Below are positions 40,591 through 50,100 of a stretch of DNA of 64,000 nucleotides, piece by piece (within the stretch, counting starts at the first letter, position 1; each line of letters begins with the position of its first letter). The position numbers were made by a program, and so were the translations under genes. The notes below the pieces were generated by a model. That model was not told the DNA's origin. It saw only the letters and a program-made list of their open reading frames with translations, and made no database searches. The stretch lies in contig NZ_CP115775.1 in NCBI RefSeq assembly GCF_027913035.1, positions 806,001 through 870,000 on the forward strand, read 5' to 3'. The stretch is from Paracoccus albus (GTDB lineage: Bacteria; Pseudomonadota; Alphaproteobacteria; Rhodobacterales; Rhodobacteraceae).

Positions 40591-41512
40591 GCGCTGCTGT
40601 CAGAACCTCGACTGCGTCGCGCCCGTCCTGTGCGGTCATACCGTCAAGCCAGATGGTCGCAGCGTCCGGGTTTTCCTGAAGCCATGCTTTTGCCGCGTCT
40701 TCCGGCTGCGCCCCGTCATTCAGGATTGCACCCATGATCTCATTCTCCATCTCAAGCGTGAATTCCAGATTTTGCAGGAACTTTCCGACATTGGGGCATT
40801 CTTCCACAAAGCCGGCGCGCGTGGTGGTCTGCACTTCGGCCCCGCCCAGATTGGGCCCGAAAATGTCATCACCGCCTTCAAGATAAGTCATCTCATATTC
40901 GGCATTCATCGGGTGGGGTTCCCAGCCCAGAAAGACAATCGGATTGCCCGAATTGGTTTCCCGGGCGACCTGCGCCAGCATTCCCTGTTCCGATGATTCG
41001 ACGATATCGAATGTTCCAAGGCCGAATTTGTCTTCGGCCACCATCTCGATCAGCAGGCGGTTGCCGTCATTTCCCGGCTCGATCCCATAGATCTTCCCGT
41101 CCAGCTCATCCGCGTGCTCCGCGATGCTTGCAAAGTCGGAAATACCAAGTTCCGCACCCGCTTTGTTGGTCGCCAGGGTATATTTCGCACCCGTCAGGTT
41201 CGTGCGCAGAATATCAACCGTTCCGGCTTCACGATATGGGGCAATGTCAGCCTCCATGGTGGGCATCCACAGCCCAAGGAAAACGTCGACATCATTGGTC
41301 GACAGCCCGCTGAAGGTGACGGGCAGGGCCAGAAGCTCTGCCTCTGTCTCATATCCGAGCGCGTCAAGGACGGTGCGCGCGACGGCGGTGGTCGCGGTTA
41401 TATCGGTCCAGCCGACATCGGAAAAGGTGATTTCCTTGCAGGATTCAGCCTCTTGCGCGGTGGCGGGAAGGGCAAAGGCTGCGCCAAGCAGCAGGGCGGC
41501 GATACGGGTCAT
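40580..41512 (-). CDS. choX: Choline/betaine ABC substrate-binding protein
   Basis: 310 residues from ATG 41512 (MTRIAALLLGAAFALPATAQ), with GAGGAGCC upstream and a Sec signal peptide cleaved after TAQ. The mature part matches the ChoX/ProX family: DVGWTDITATTAVARTVLDA, LGLWMPTMEADI and WEPHPMNAEYEM. Aromatic residues such as Trp in DVGWTD and FLGLWMP probably make the cage for the trimethylammonium group. First gene of the operon, divergent from betI. Confidence 0.93.
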   Translation of the reverse strand: MTRIAALLLGAAFALPATAQEAESCKEITFSDVGWTDITATTAVARTVLDALGYETEAELLALPVTFSGLSTNDVDVFLGLWMPTMEADIAPYREAGTVDILRTNLTGAKYTLATNKAGAELGISDFASIAEHADELDGKIYGIEPGNDGNRLLIEMVAEDKFGLGTFDIVESSEQGMLAQVARETNSGNPIVFLGWEPHPMNAEYEMTYLEGGDDIFGPNLGGAEVQTTTRAGFVEECPNVGKFLQNLEFTLEMENEIMGAILNDGAQPEDAAKAWLQENPDAATIWLDGMTAQDGRDAVEVLTAALEG

Positions 41513-41531
41513 TTCGGCTCCTCGAAAATTA

Positions 41532-41551
41532 TTGATTGACCAGTCAATCAA
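41532..41551. promoter_or_regulatory. BetI operator: perfect 9+2+9 palindrome
   Basis: TTGATTGAC and GTCAATCAA are exact reverse complements separated by CA. The palindrome lies in the 80-base divergent gap between choX and betI, where a TetR-family regulator would repress both directions. BetI of other bacteria binds similar TTGATTG-containing dyads. Release would be triggered by choline. Confidence 0.8.
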
Positions 41552-41592
41552 GCCGGGTTATCTCTACGCAAAACCGACCGCGAGGTGCGCGG

Positions 41593-42165
41593 ATGCGTAA
41601 GCGTGCCGGAAAGACTACCAGAAAGACCGAATTGATCAACGCCGCAATCAGTACGATTGCGCGCAGTGGCACGCTTGACGTGACCGTCGCTGACATCGCG
41701 CGAGAGGCGGGCATGTCCTCCGCCCTTGCGCATCATTATTTTGGTTCGAAAGATCAGATATTTCTGTCGACGATGCGCGAAATCCTGCGTCGCTATACAG
41801 CGGCTGTCAGTGATGCACTTGCAGGCGTCAAAAATCCGCGAGATCGGCTATTTGCAGTTCTGCAGGCGAGTCTCGGCCCCGAGCATTTCGATGCCGCAAC
41901 CATAGCGGCATGGCTCAATTTCTACGCCCTGGCGCAGCAGGACGAAGCGGCCGCGAGATTGCTGCGGGTCTATCATCGCAGGCTGAAGTCAAACCTGCTG
42001 AGCGATTTGAGGAAGGTTGAAGCCGGTCGTGCGGATCATGTGGCGGAAACGCTGGGCGCGCTGATCGATGGCGTCTATCTGCGCAAGGCATTGCAGCGCG
42101 ATGCCGCGTCCGATCTTCTGGACTTGCCGAAGGCCTACCTTTTGTCGGTGATTGGCGAAGTCTGA
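41593..42165 (+). CDS. betI: Choline-responsive TetR-family repressor BetI
   Basis: 190 residues from ATG 41593 (MRKRAGKTTRKTELINAAIS). The HTH reads TVADIAREAGMSSALAHHYFG, the BetI hallmark (xxxALAHHYFGSKDQ). The C-terminal half (RLFAVLQASLGPEHFDAATI, WLNFYALAQQDEAAARLL) also fits BetI. It controls choline uptake and glycine betaine synthesis. No betA or betB is in the window, so the biosynthetic genes lie elsewhere or are controlled from another site. Confidence 0.94.
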   Translation: MRKRAGKTTRKTELINAAISTIARSGTLDVTVADIAREAGMSSALAHHYFGSKDQIFLSTMREILRRYTAAVSDALAGVKNPRDRLFAVLQASLGPEHFDAATIAAWLNFYALAQQDEAAARLLRVYHRRLKSNLLSDLRKVEAGRADHVAETLGALIDGVYLRKALQRDAASDLLDLPKAYLLSVIGEV

Positions 42166-42225
42166 CCATACTGCCCTGGCCACCCCATCGCGGTTCGACG
42201 GCGGTTTCGAACACGGAAGCAACTG

Positions 42226-42450
42226 ATGCGAAAATCGACGCTTGTGCTTGCTATTTTGCTGATCGTTGAAGCCGCGATCATCGCTTTTGCCGGTTTTGCA
42301 CTTTGTCAGGTCCGCAGCGGTATTTGGGCCGATGTGGGTCAACTTTCGGATATGACGAGGCGGATCGTCAGCCTGGCGGCAATTGCCGTTGGCGTCGTTG
42401 GGGCCACGCTTGTTTCGGTATACGCATCGCTCAGGGCAGCCGGAAAATAG
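42226..42450 (+). CDS. Small two-helix membrane protein of unknown function
   Basis: 74 residues with two predicted membrane segments (LVLAILLIVEAAIIAFAGFA and IVSLAAIAVGVVGATLVSVY) and a short polar loop. GAAGC upstream is a weak ribosome site. It follows betI by 60 bases and may be part of its transcript. No family recognized. Confidence 0.6.
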   Translation: MRKSTLVLAILLIVEAAIIAFAGFALCQVRSGIWADVGQLSDMTRRIVSLAAIAVGVVGATLVSVYASLRAAGK

Positions 42451-42467
42451 ACTTTGTAGGGTAGCTA

Positions 42468-42504
42468 ACAGGAAAAGCCGGGACTCTGAAAAGCCCCGGC
42501 CTGT
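42468..42504 (-). terminator. Terminator downstream of the BMP-family binding protein gene
   Basis: GCCGGG and CCCGGC form a GC-rich stem around an 12-base loop, followed on the minus strand by TTTTCC. It lies 15 bases past the stop of the BMP gene. Confidence 0.7.
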
Positions 42505-42518
42505 GCTTGCGATCCAGC

Positions 42519-43595
42519 CTATTGCGGGATTTCGGCAGTGATGCCTTCGACATAGAAATTCATCTGCGAAAGCTCTTCATCCGTGGCAGTCTGACCCTCG
42601 GCCAGCCACTCACTGCCATCAGCCTTGTTCAGCGGGCCTGTGAACGGATGGTATTCGCCCGAGGCAATTTGATCCTTCAGGGCGAGGGCTTCTTCCTTCA
42701 CCTCTGGCGGAACGGCCTCGGTGATCTCGCCGATCTCGACCTCGCCGTCGCCGATGCCGGCCCATGTCGCTTCGGATGTCCAGGTCCCGTCCAGCACTGC
42801 ATTCACACGCTCGATATAGTATGGTGCCCAGTTGTCGATGATCGACGAAACGCGGGGCGAGGGCGCAAAGGCCGACATGTCAGAGGCCTGACCGAATCCG
42901 ATGGCCCCGGCTTCCTGAGCCTTGGCCAGCGGCGCGGTCGAATCGGTGTGCTGCAGGATCACATCGACGCCTTCCGCGATCAGGGCGGCGGCGGCGTCGG
43001 CCTCTTTTGCGGGATCGAACCAGCTATAGGCCCAGACGACGCGCATTTCTACATCGGGGTTCACCTTGCGGGCATGGATGAAGGAAGAGTTGATGCCCTG
43101 AATAACCTCTGGGATCGGGAAAGATCCGATATAGCCGATCTTGTTCGATTCGGTCATCCGCCCGGCAATCGTGCCCATCACGGCGCGGCCTTCATAGAAG
43201 CGCGCGTCATAGGTTGCGACATTATCGGCGCGCTTATAGCCGGTGGCATGTTCGAATTTGATGTCGGGAAACTTTTCGGCTACGGCCATGGTCGCGTCCA
43301 TGAAGCCGAAACTGGTGGTGAAGATGATCTCATTCCCGGCAAGCGCAAGCTGGGTGATCGCGCGTTCCGCATCGGCGCCTTCGGGGACGCTTTCGATGAA
43401 GGTCGTCTCGATCCGGTCGCCGAATTCTTCTTCAAGTGCAAGCCGGCCCTGATCGTGCTGATAGGTCCAGCCGCCATCGCCGACAGGGCCGACATAGATG
43501 AAGCCGACCTTCAGCGGTTCGTCCTGAGCAGCGGCGGGAAGCGCGGTCAGCGCAGCGAGCGCCGCTGCGGTGGTCAAAAGGGTTCTGCGAAGCAT
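42519..43595 (-). CDS. BMP-family ABC substrate-binding protein (nucleoside-type)
   Basis: 358 residues from ATG 43595 (MLRRTLLTTAAALAALTALP), with AGGAGAG upstream. Signal peptide of the Sec type without lipobox, cleaved near PAAAQ. Mature motifs are KVGFIYVGPVGDGGWTYQHD, FATxFGF-like region (TSFGFMDATMAVAEKFP), YEGRAVMGTIAGRMTES and IGSFPIPEVIQGINS. These match PnrA/BmpA-like purine nucleoside receptors. Last gene of the four-gene ABC operon; the ligand is likely a purine or related nucleoside. Confidence 0.92.
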   Translation of the reverse strand: MLRRTLLTTAAALAALTALPAAAQDEPLKVGFIYVGPVGDGGWTYQHDQGRLALEEEFGDRIETTFIESVPEGADAERAITQLALAGNEIIFTTSFGFMDATMAVAEKFPDIKFEHATGYKRADNVATYDARFYEGRAVMGTIAGRMTESNKIGYIGSFPIPEVIQGINSSFIHARKVNPDVEMRVVWAYSWFDPAKEADAAAALIAEGVDVILQHTDSTAPLAKAQEAGAIGFGQASDMSAFAPSPRVSSIIDNWAPYYIERVNAVLDGTWTSEATWAGIGDGEVEIGEITEAVPPEVKEEALALKDQIASGEYHPFTGPLNKADGSEWLAEGQTATDEELSQMNFYVEGITAEIPQ

Positions 43596-43611
43596 AAGTC
43601 TCTCCTGTTGG

Positions 43612-44484
43612 TCAGTTTGTTGTATGGAATATTCGCCCAAGCGATCCGGGCGCAGCGCTTCCACGTCGGCGCGCCGAGATGACCACAAGCGCTATGATTG
43701 TGGCAAGGTAAGGTGCCATGGCAAGCAACTGCACGGGCAGATTGACCCCGGCTGCCTGCAGCCGCAACTGCATCACCGTGACGCCGCCGAACAGCCAGGC
43801 CCCCGCCATGACGCCGAAGGCGCGCCAGCCGGAAAAGACCACCAGAGCCAACGCGATCCAGCCAGCACCCGCAGTCATCCCTTCGGTCCATTGCAAGACA
43901 GTCGCGATCGAAATATACGCCCCGCCGATGCCCGCCATTGCCCCGCCAAAGGCGACTGCTGCCAGCCGCACCAGCCGGACCTTGTGGCCAAGCGCATGGG
44001 CCGCGTCGTGATTCTCTCCGATGCCGCGCAGGATCAGCCCGCCCCGCGTCCGATTCAGGAACCACCATGACAGCGGTACCATCAGCAGGCCGAGCCAGAT
44101 GATCCAGTGCAGCCCCAGGGGACCGGCTGCCATTGATGGGGCCTTGACCCCCTCATAGGGTTTTCCGAACAGCGCGGTCAGGCCAAGGCCGAACAGCGTC
44201 AGGGCAAGCCCGGTTGCAACCTGATTTGTCAGCAGGAACTGCGTCAGCACGCCGAAAATCATGGAAATCGCCGCACCGGCAAGGGCAGCCGCGACGAAGC
44301 CCAACAACGGGTTGCCAGTTGCATGGGCCGCTGCAAACCCGGCGAGTGCGCCTGTGATCATCATCCCCTCAACCCCAAGGTTCAGGACACCGGCGCGTTC
44401 GGCCATCAACTCTCCCAGTGCCGCGAACAACAGGGGGGTCGAGGCGGAAAGGATCGTCATGATCAGTGTCGTTATGTCGATCAT
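43612..44484 (-). CDS. ABC transporter permease, nucleoside-type (second)
   Basis: 290 residues of the BPD_transp_2 type, about eight membrane segments. Signatures: ATPLLFAALGELMAERAGVL, NLGVEGMMITGALAGFAAAH, NQVATGLALTLFGLGLTALF and ENHDAAHALGHKVRLVRL. Overlaps the preceding permease stop by 4 bases (ATGA), so translation is coupled. Partner of the permease at 44481. Confidence 0.93.
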   Translation of the reverse strand: MIDITTLIMTILSASTPLLFAALGELMAERAGVLNLGVEGMMITGALAGFAAAHATGNPLLGFVAAALAGAAISMIFGVLTQFLLTNQVATGLALTLFGLGLTALFGKPYEGVKAPSMAAGPLGLHWIIWLGLLMVPLSWWFLNRTRGGLILRGIGENHDAAHALGHKVRLVRLAAVAFGGAMAGIGGAYISIATVLQWTEGMTAGAGWIALALVVFSGWRAFGVMAGAWLFGGVTVMQLRLQAAGVNLPVQLLAMAPYLATIIALVVISARRRGSAAPGSLGRIFHTTN

Positions 44485-45557
44485 GCTGCGACCCTCCGCC
44501 GGATGCGGTAACGGGTCAGCAGGTCGAAGCCCAGCAAATAGAACAGCATCATGCCCTGGAAAACCTGCACCGTCGCAAAGGGCAGCTGAAGGATCATCTG
44601 CGCAATATCCCCGCCGATATAGGTCAGCGCCATCAGCAAGCCGCCCAGCACGATTCCGACCGGATGCAAACGGCCAAGGAATGCGACGATGATCGCTGTG
44701 AACCCATAGCCAGAGCCGAAGCTGTCAGTGATCTGCCCCGCAGGGCCCGCGACCTCGAACAGCCCGGCCATACCGGCAAGCGCGCCCGACAGGCCAAGGC
44801 AGAACGCCACGAGGGCAGAGGGCCTCACCCCCGCAAACCGCGCTGCCCGTGGTGCCTGTCCGGCGGCGCGGATCTGCAAACCGCGGATATGGCGCGACAT
44901 CAGGATCCAGACACCAATGACAGCAAGGGCTGCGGCGACGACGCCCCAATGGATGCCGGTGCCCGAGATCAGCTCCGGGTTCGAGGCAGAGGGGTATTGC
45001 GCCAGATTTCGCGAGCCGGGCATCCCGAACCCCTCCGGGTTGCGCATCGGGCCGAACGCCATCCATGCGGCGACCTTTTCTGCCACATATACCAGCATCA
45101 ACGATACGAGAATTTCGGACGCCCCAAACCAGTTTCGCAACATCGCCGGAATCATTCCCCAGACCCAGCCGCCAAACGCACCTGCGACGATCATAGCGGG
45201 CAGGATCCACCACCCCTCGGCGGGATATGCGGCAAGGGCCACCGCAGCGCCGGTTATTCCGCCCATGATATATTGCCCCTCGGCACCGATATTCCAGATA
45301 CCGGCGCGAAATCCGACGGCGAGGCCACAGGCAATCAGGATCAGCGGGCCGGCCTTCACCAGCAGTTGCGGGCGCGAATAGCTTGCCGATGCCCCGAAAA
45401 GCGGATCCCAGAAGATCGTGCGGATGGCTGCCACCGGGTCATAGCCCATGAGGCCGAACAGAAGCGCACCTGTCAGCATGGTCGCGACAACAGCCAGAAC
45501 AGGCGTTGCAAATTGCCAGATCAGCGGAGAGTCGCTGCGCGGTTCAAGTTGCCACAT
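44481..45557 (-). CDS. ABC transporter permease, nucleoside-type (first)
   Basis: 358 residues from the ATG at 45557 (MWQLEPRSDSPLIWQFATPV), 14 bases inside the ATPase 3' end; an alternative start 30 bases upstream is less likely. About nine membrane segments. AGIWNIGAEGQYIMGGITGA and FGASEILVSLMLVYVAEKVA are typical of NupB/YufP-like permeases. Couples with the second permease and the ATPase. Confidence 0.92.
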   Translation of the reverse strand: MWQLEPRSDSPLIWQFATPVLAVVATMLTGALLFGLMGYDPVAAIRTIFWDPLFGASASYSRPQLLVKAGPLILIACGLAVGFRAGIWNIGAEGQYIMGGITGAAVALAAYPAEGWWILPAMIVAGAFGGWVWGMIPAMLRNWFGASEILVSLMLVYVAEKVAAWMAFGPMRNPEGFGMPGSRNLAQYPSASNPELISGTGIHWGVVAAALAVIGVWILMSRHIRGLQIRAAGQAPRAARFAGVRPSALVAFCLGLSGALAGMAGLFEVAGPAGQITDSFGSGYGFTAIIVAFLGRLHPVGIVLGGLLMALTYIGGDIAQMILQLPFATVQVFQGMMLFYLLGFDLLTRYRIRRRVAA

Positions 45558-47070
45558 GCGCGATCTCCGTTCCATGTGCGCCGCCAAGCATCAGGCCGAT
45601 TTCATCAAGGCTCAGCCCGTCTGTCGGTCGAGGCTCTGACAGGCGCCCCTCATTCAGCGCAGAAAACCGGTCGCCCAGTTCCAGCAATTCATCCAGATCC
45701 TGACTGATGACGACAACGCCCGCCCCGCCAGCGGCGAGGTTCAAAAGCGCCTGCCGGATGGCAGCGGCAGCGCCCGCATCCACGCCCCATGTCGGCTGGT
45801 TGACCACCAGAACGCGCGGGTTCTGCAAGACCTCGCGTCCGATGACGAATTTCTGCAGGTTGCCGCCAGAAAGGGCAGATGCAGCGGTATCGGGGCCGGG
45901 GGTGCGCACGTCGAATTCGGCGATGACCTTCTGGGTGTATTCACGCGCGGCGCGGTGACGGATCATTCCGCCGGGCGCGAGTTCCTGACGCACGGATGCG
46001 GTCAAAAGCGCATTATCCGTCAGTGAAAAGCCGGGTACGGCGGCATGACCCAAGCGGTCCTCTGGCGCGGCCAGCAGACCAGCCTCGCGTCGCTGCACGG
46101 GTCCCGCGCGAGACAGGTCCACGCCACCAAGGTTAACAGTGCCACCTGGCGACAGGATCTCTCCGGACAGGGCCGACAGCAATTCCTCTTGCCCATTGCC
46201 TGCGACGCCACCAATGGCCAGAACCTCACCAGCCCGGACATCAAGCGAGACGGATTTCAGCGATGTGCCGTCGACGGAAAGCGGGGCAAGGCTCAGGTCC
46301 TTTACCGACAGAAGGACATCACCGGGGCTGCGACCGGAACGGTCGATTTCCCGCATCTCTCCACCGACCATCATGGCGGCAAGTTCGCGTGCGGTAAGGG
46401 CGCGCGGATCGCAATTTTCGATAACCCGGCCACCGCGCAGGATCGTCGCCCTGTCGCAATTGGCGCGGATCTCTTCAAGTTTGTGGCTGATATAGAGGAT
46501 AGATGTCCCTTTCGCCGCCAGCTTGCGCAGGGTGGCAAACAGAATTTCGGATTCCTGTGGGGTCAGGACGCTTGTCGGCTCGTCCATGATCAGCAGACGA
46601 GGATCGCCCAGAAGCGCCCGAATGATCTCCACCCGCTGACGTTCGCCCGCCGAAAGATCGGCAATGCGACGCGCGGGGTACAACGGCAGCCCGTATGCCT
46701 CGGAAATCGAGGCGATACGGCTGGCAAGCTCTCGCCTTGGTGGCGGGTTGTCTAGGCCGAGCGCAATATTCTCTGCCACCGTCATCGCGTCGAACAGGCT
46801 GAAATGCTGGAACACCATGCCAACACCGGCACTGCGTGCCGCGTGAGGATCAGCGGGCGCAAAGTCTTTGCCGTCCAGCCACATCTGCCCCTCATCCGGG
46901 CGAACAAGGCCATAGATTGTCTTGACCAAAGTCGACTTCCCGGCACCGTTCTCGCCCAGAAGTGCATGGATATCGCCCGATCTGACATCGAACGATATGG
47001 CATCATTGGCCTTAACGCCGGGATAGGTCTTGCTAAGACCGTCGGCGCGGAAAATGACGTCTGCAGTCAA
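45544..47070 (-). CDS. ABC transporter ATPase with two nucleotide-binding domains, nucleoside-type
   Basis: 508 residues from a TTG at 47070, with GGGAAGAAGA upstream. The first ATPase half is complete: Walker A LLGENGAGKST, VFQHFSLFDAMTV, LSAGERQRVEIIRALL, LLIMDEPTSVL. The second half has a degenerate Walker A (IGGVAGNGQEELLSALSGE) and signature LSGGNLQKFVIGREVL, as is normal for RbsA/NupA-type ATPases. First gene of the operon, divergent from dnaE by 92 bases. Confidence 0.93.
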   Translation of the reverse strand: MTADVIFRADGLSKTYPGVKANDAISFDVRSGDIHALLGENGAGKSTLVKTIYGLVRPDEGQMWLDGKDFAPADPHAARSAGVGMVFQHFSLFDAMTVAENIALGLDNPPPRRELASRIASISEAYGLPLYPARRIADLSAGERQRVEIIRALLGDPRLLIMDEPTSVLTPQESEILFATLRKLAAKGTSILYISHKLEEIRANCDRATILRGGRVIENCDPRALTARELAAMMVGGEMREIDRSGRSPGDVLLSVKDLSLAPLSVDGTSLKSVSLDVRAGEVLAIGGVAGNGQEELLSALSGEILSPGGTVNLGGVDLSRAGPVQRREAGLLAAPEDRLGHAAVPGFSLTDNALLTASVRQELAPGGMIRHRAAREYTQKVIAEFDVRTPGPDTAASALSGGNLQKFVIGREVLQNPRVLVVNQPTWGVDAGAAAAIRQALLNLAAGGAGVVVISQDLDELLELGDRFSALNEGRLSEPRPTDGLSLDEIGLMLGGAHGTEIAHVAT

Positions 47071-47162
47071 TCTTCTTCCCTGTCTTCTTTTGCCTCTGAT
47101 TTAGACAGATAACTTGACGCGCGGCAATTGCGCTTTCGGTCATGCACGCATAGCTTCGCGTC

Positions 47163-50100
47163 ATGCCGGAAAAACAGCCACGATTCATACACCTTCGCAC
47201 CCATTCCGAGCATTCGCTGCTCGAAGGGGCGGTTCCCGTCAAAAAGCTGATCGAGCTTGCCAGGGATGCGGGTATGCCTGCTGTGGCGCTGACCGATACC
47301 AATGCGATGTTCGCTGGGCTGGAATTCAGCGTGAAGGCGATGGATGCCGGTGTTCAGCCCATTGTAGGCTGCCAGTGGACGTTGCGCATCGGTGATCATT
47401 ATGGCGCGGTTGTGACGCTTGCGCAGAACCATCAGGGCTGGCTGAATTTGATGGCCCTGTCCTCGGCCATGTATCTGCGGCAGGGGGCCGAGCCGCTGCA
47501 TATCACCGAAGAAGAGCTTGCAGAGCGCGCCGGTGGGCTGATCCTGCTGACCGGCGGCGCCGAAGGCGCGGTTGGCGCCATTTTGCGGGCAGGGGATGCC
47601 GCCGGGGCCGAGGCCGCGCTGCGCCGCCTGAAAGACGCGTTCGGCAACCGGCTTTATGTCGAGCTGACACGGCACAAGGACGAATCCGGCAGGCTGATGG
47701 CGGCGGAAGCCGCGACCGAGGACAGTTTCATCCGCCTCGCCTATTTGCTGGAACTGCCGCTTGTCGCGACCAACGATGTCTATTTTCCCAAGCCCGAGAT
47801 GTATGAGGCGCATGACGCGCTGATCTGTATTTCCGAACGCGCCTATGTGGATCAGTCGCAGCCGCGCCGCCGACTGACCCCGAACCATGATTTCAAGTCG
47901 CCCGAGGAAATGGCGGTGCTGTTCGCCGATCTTCCCGAGGCGATCGAAAACACCGTCGAAATCGCCCGCCGCTGCGCCTTTGCCGTCAGCCGCCACAAGC
48001 CCATCCTGCCACGCTTTGCCGATGACGAGGTCGAGGAATTGCGCCGTCAGGCCAAGGAAGGGCTGGAAGAACGGCTGAAGGTCATCCCCCACGCCGTCAG
48101 CGTCGAGGATTACCACAAGCGCTTGGATTTTGAGCTTGGCATTATCGAACAGATGGGCTTCCCCGGCTATTTCCTGATCGTTGCCGATTTCATCAAATGG
48201 GCCAAGGATCACGACATTCCGGTCGGGCCGGGCAGGGGTTCGGGCGCGGGGTCTCTGGTGGCCTATGCGCTGACCATCACCGACCTTGATCCGCTGCGTT
48301 ACAGCCTGCTGTTCGAACGCTTCTTGAACCCGGAACGCGTCAGCATGCCCGACTTCGATATCGATTTCTGCATGGATCGCCGGGAAGAGGTCATCCGCTA
48401 TGTGCAAGAAAAATACGGGCACGAGAAAGTCGGTCAGATTATAACCTTCGGTGCGCTTCTGTCCAAGGCGGCGGTGCGCGATGTGGGCCGTGTGCTGCAA
48501 CTTCCCTTCGGTCAGGTGGACCGCCTGTCCAAGATGATCCCGGTCGAAGGGGTGAAGCCGGTCAGCGTCACCAAGGCCATCGCTGAAGAACCCCGCCTGC
48601 GCGAAATCCGCGACAAGGAAGAGGTCGTGGCCCGCCTGCTGGATTATGCGGCCAAGGTTGAAGGGCTCTACAGGAACGCCTCAACCCACGCCGCCGGGGT
48701 GGTGATCGGCGACAGGCCGCTGGATCAGCTTGTGCCGCTTTATCGCGATCCGGCATCCGAAATGCCCGCGACGCAGTTCAATATGAAATGGGTCGAACAG
48801 GCGGGGCTGGTGAAGTTCGACTTTCTGGGCCTCAAGACACTAACCGTGATCCAGAACGCGGTGGACCTGATCAATGGCGGTGGGCGACCCCTGCATATCG
48901 CCGCCGATGGCCGCAAGCTTTACGACCCGCCCGAGGGCGCGGAAAACCAGATCAACGCCATCCCGCTGGATGACAAGGCCAGTTACGACCTTTTCGCATC
49001 TGCCCGCACTGTCGCCGTGTTCCAGGTTGAAAGCTCGGGCATGATGGATGCGCTGCGGCGCATGAAACCGACCTGTATCGAAGATATCGTGGCTCTCGTG
49101 GCGCTGTATCGTCCCGGCCCGATGGAAAACATCCCGACCTATTGCGAGGTCAAGAACGGGCAGCGTGACCTTGAACCGCTGCACCCGTCGATTGACCATA
49201 TTCTTGAGGAAACGCAGGGCATCATCGTTTATCAGGAACAGGTGATGCAGATCGCGCAGGTCATGGCGGGATACTCGCTTGGCGGCGCCGACCTGCTGCG
49301 CCGGGCCATGGGCAAGAAAATCGCCGAGGAAATGGCGAAAGAGCGCCCGAAATTCATCAAGGGCAGCGTTGAAAACGGCGTGGATGAGAAGAAGGCCGGA
49401 GAAGTCTTTGACCTGCTGGAGAAATTCGCGAATTACGGCTTCAACAAATCCCACGCGGCGGCCTATGCCGTTGTCAGCTATCAGACCGCCTGGCTGAAGG
49501 CGAACCACCCGGTCGAGTTCATGGCGGGTGTCATGAACTGCGATATCCACCTGACCGAGAAGCTTTCCGTCTATAAACGCGAAATAGACCGGATGGAGAT
49601 CGAGGTGGTGCCGCCCTGCGTCAACCGTTCGGGTGCGACTTTTACCGTCAGCGAGGGGCGTATTCACTATGCGCTCGGGGCGTTGAAGGGCGTGGGTGTA
49701 GACGCGATGCAGGCCATTGTGACTGCACGCGGGGATCAGCCCTTCGCCGATCTGGTCGATTTCGCCCGCCGCGTCGATTTGCGCCGCGTGGGCAAACGCG
49801 CGCTTGAGATGATGGCGCGGGCAGGGGCCTTCGATCTGCTGGACGACAACCGCGCCCGCGTCATGGCCAGCCTTGACGGGCTGGTCGCGTTTTCCGGCGC
49901 CAGCCATGATCAGGCGGCGTCGAACCAGTCATCCCTGTTCGGCGGGGGCGAGGATTTGCCGCCGCCGCGCCCGGTTCTGGCGCAGGTCTGGCTGCCATCC
50001 GAAAAGCTGGGGCAGGAACATCAGGCCATCGGGTTTTACCTGTCCGGCCACCCGGTCGATGACTATCTTCCCGCCCTGCGCCGAATTGAGGTCAGTACGC

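Noticed and set aside
47067..48500. 477-codon open frame on the minus strand
   Set aside because: Antisense to the dnaE 5' half.
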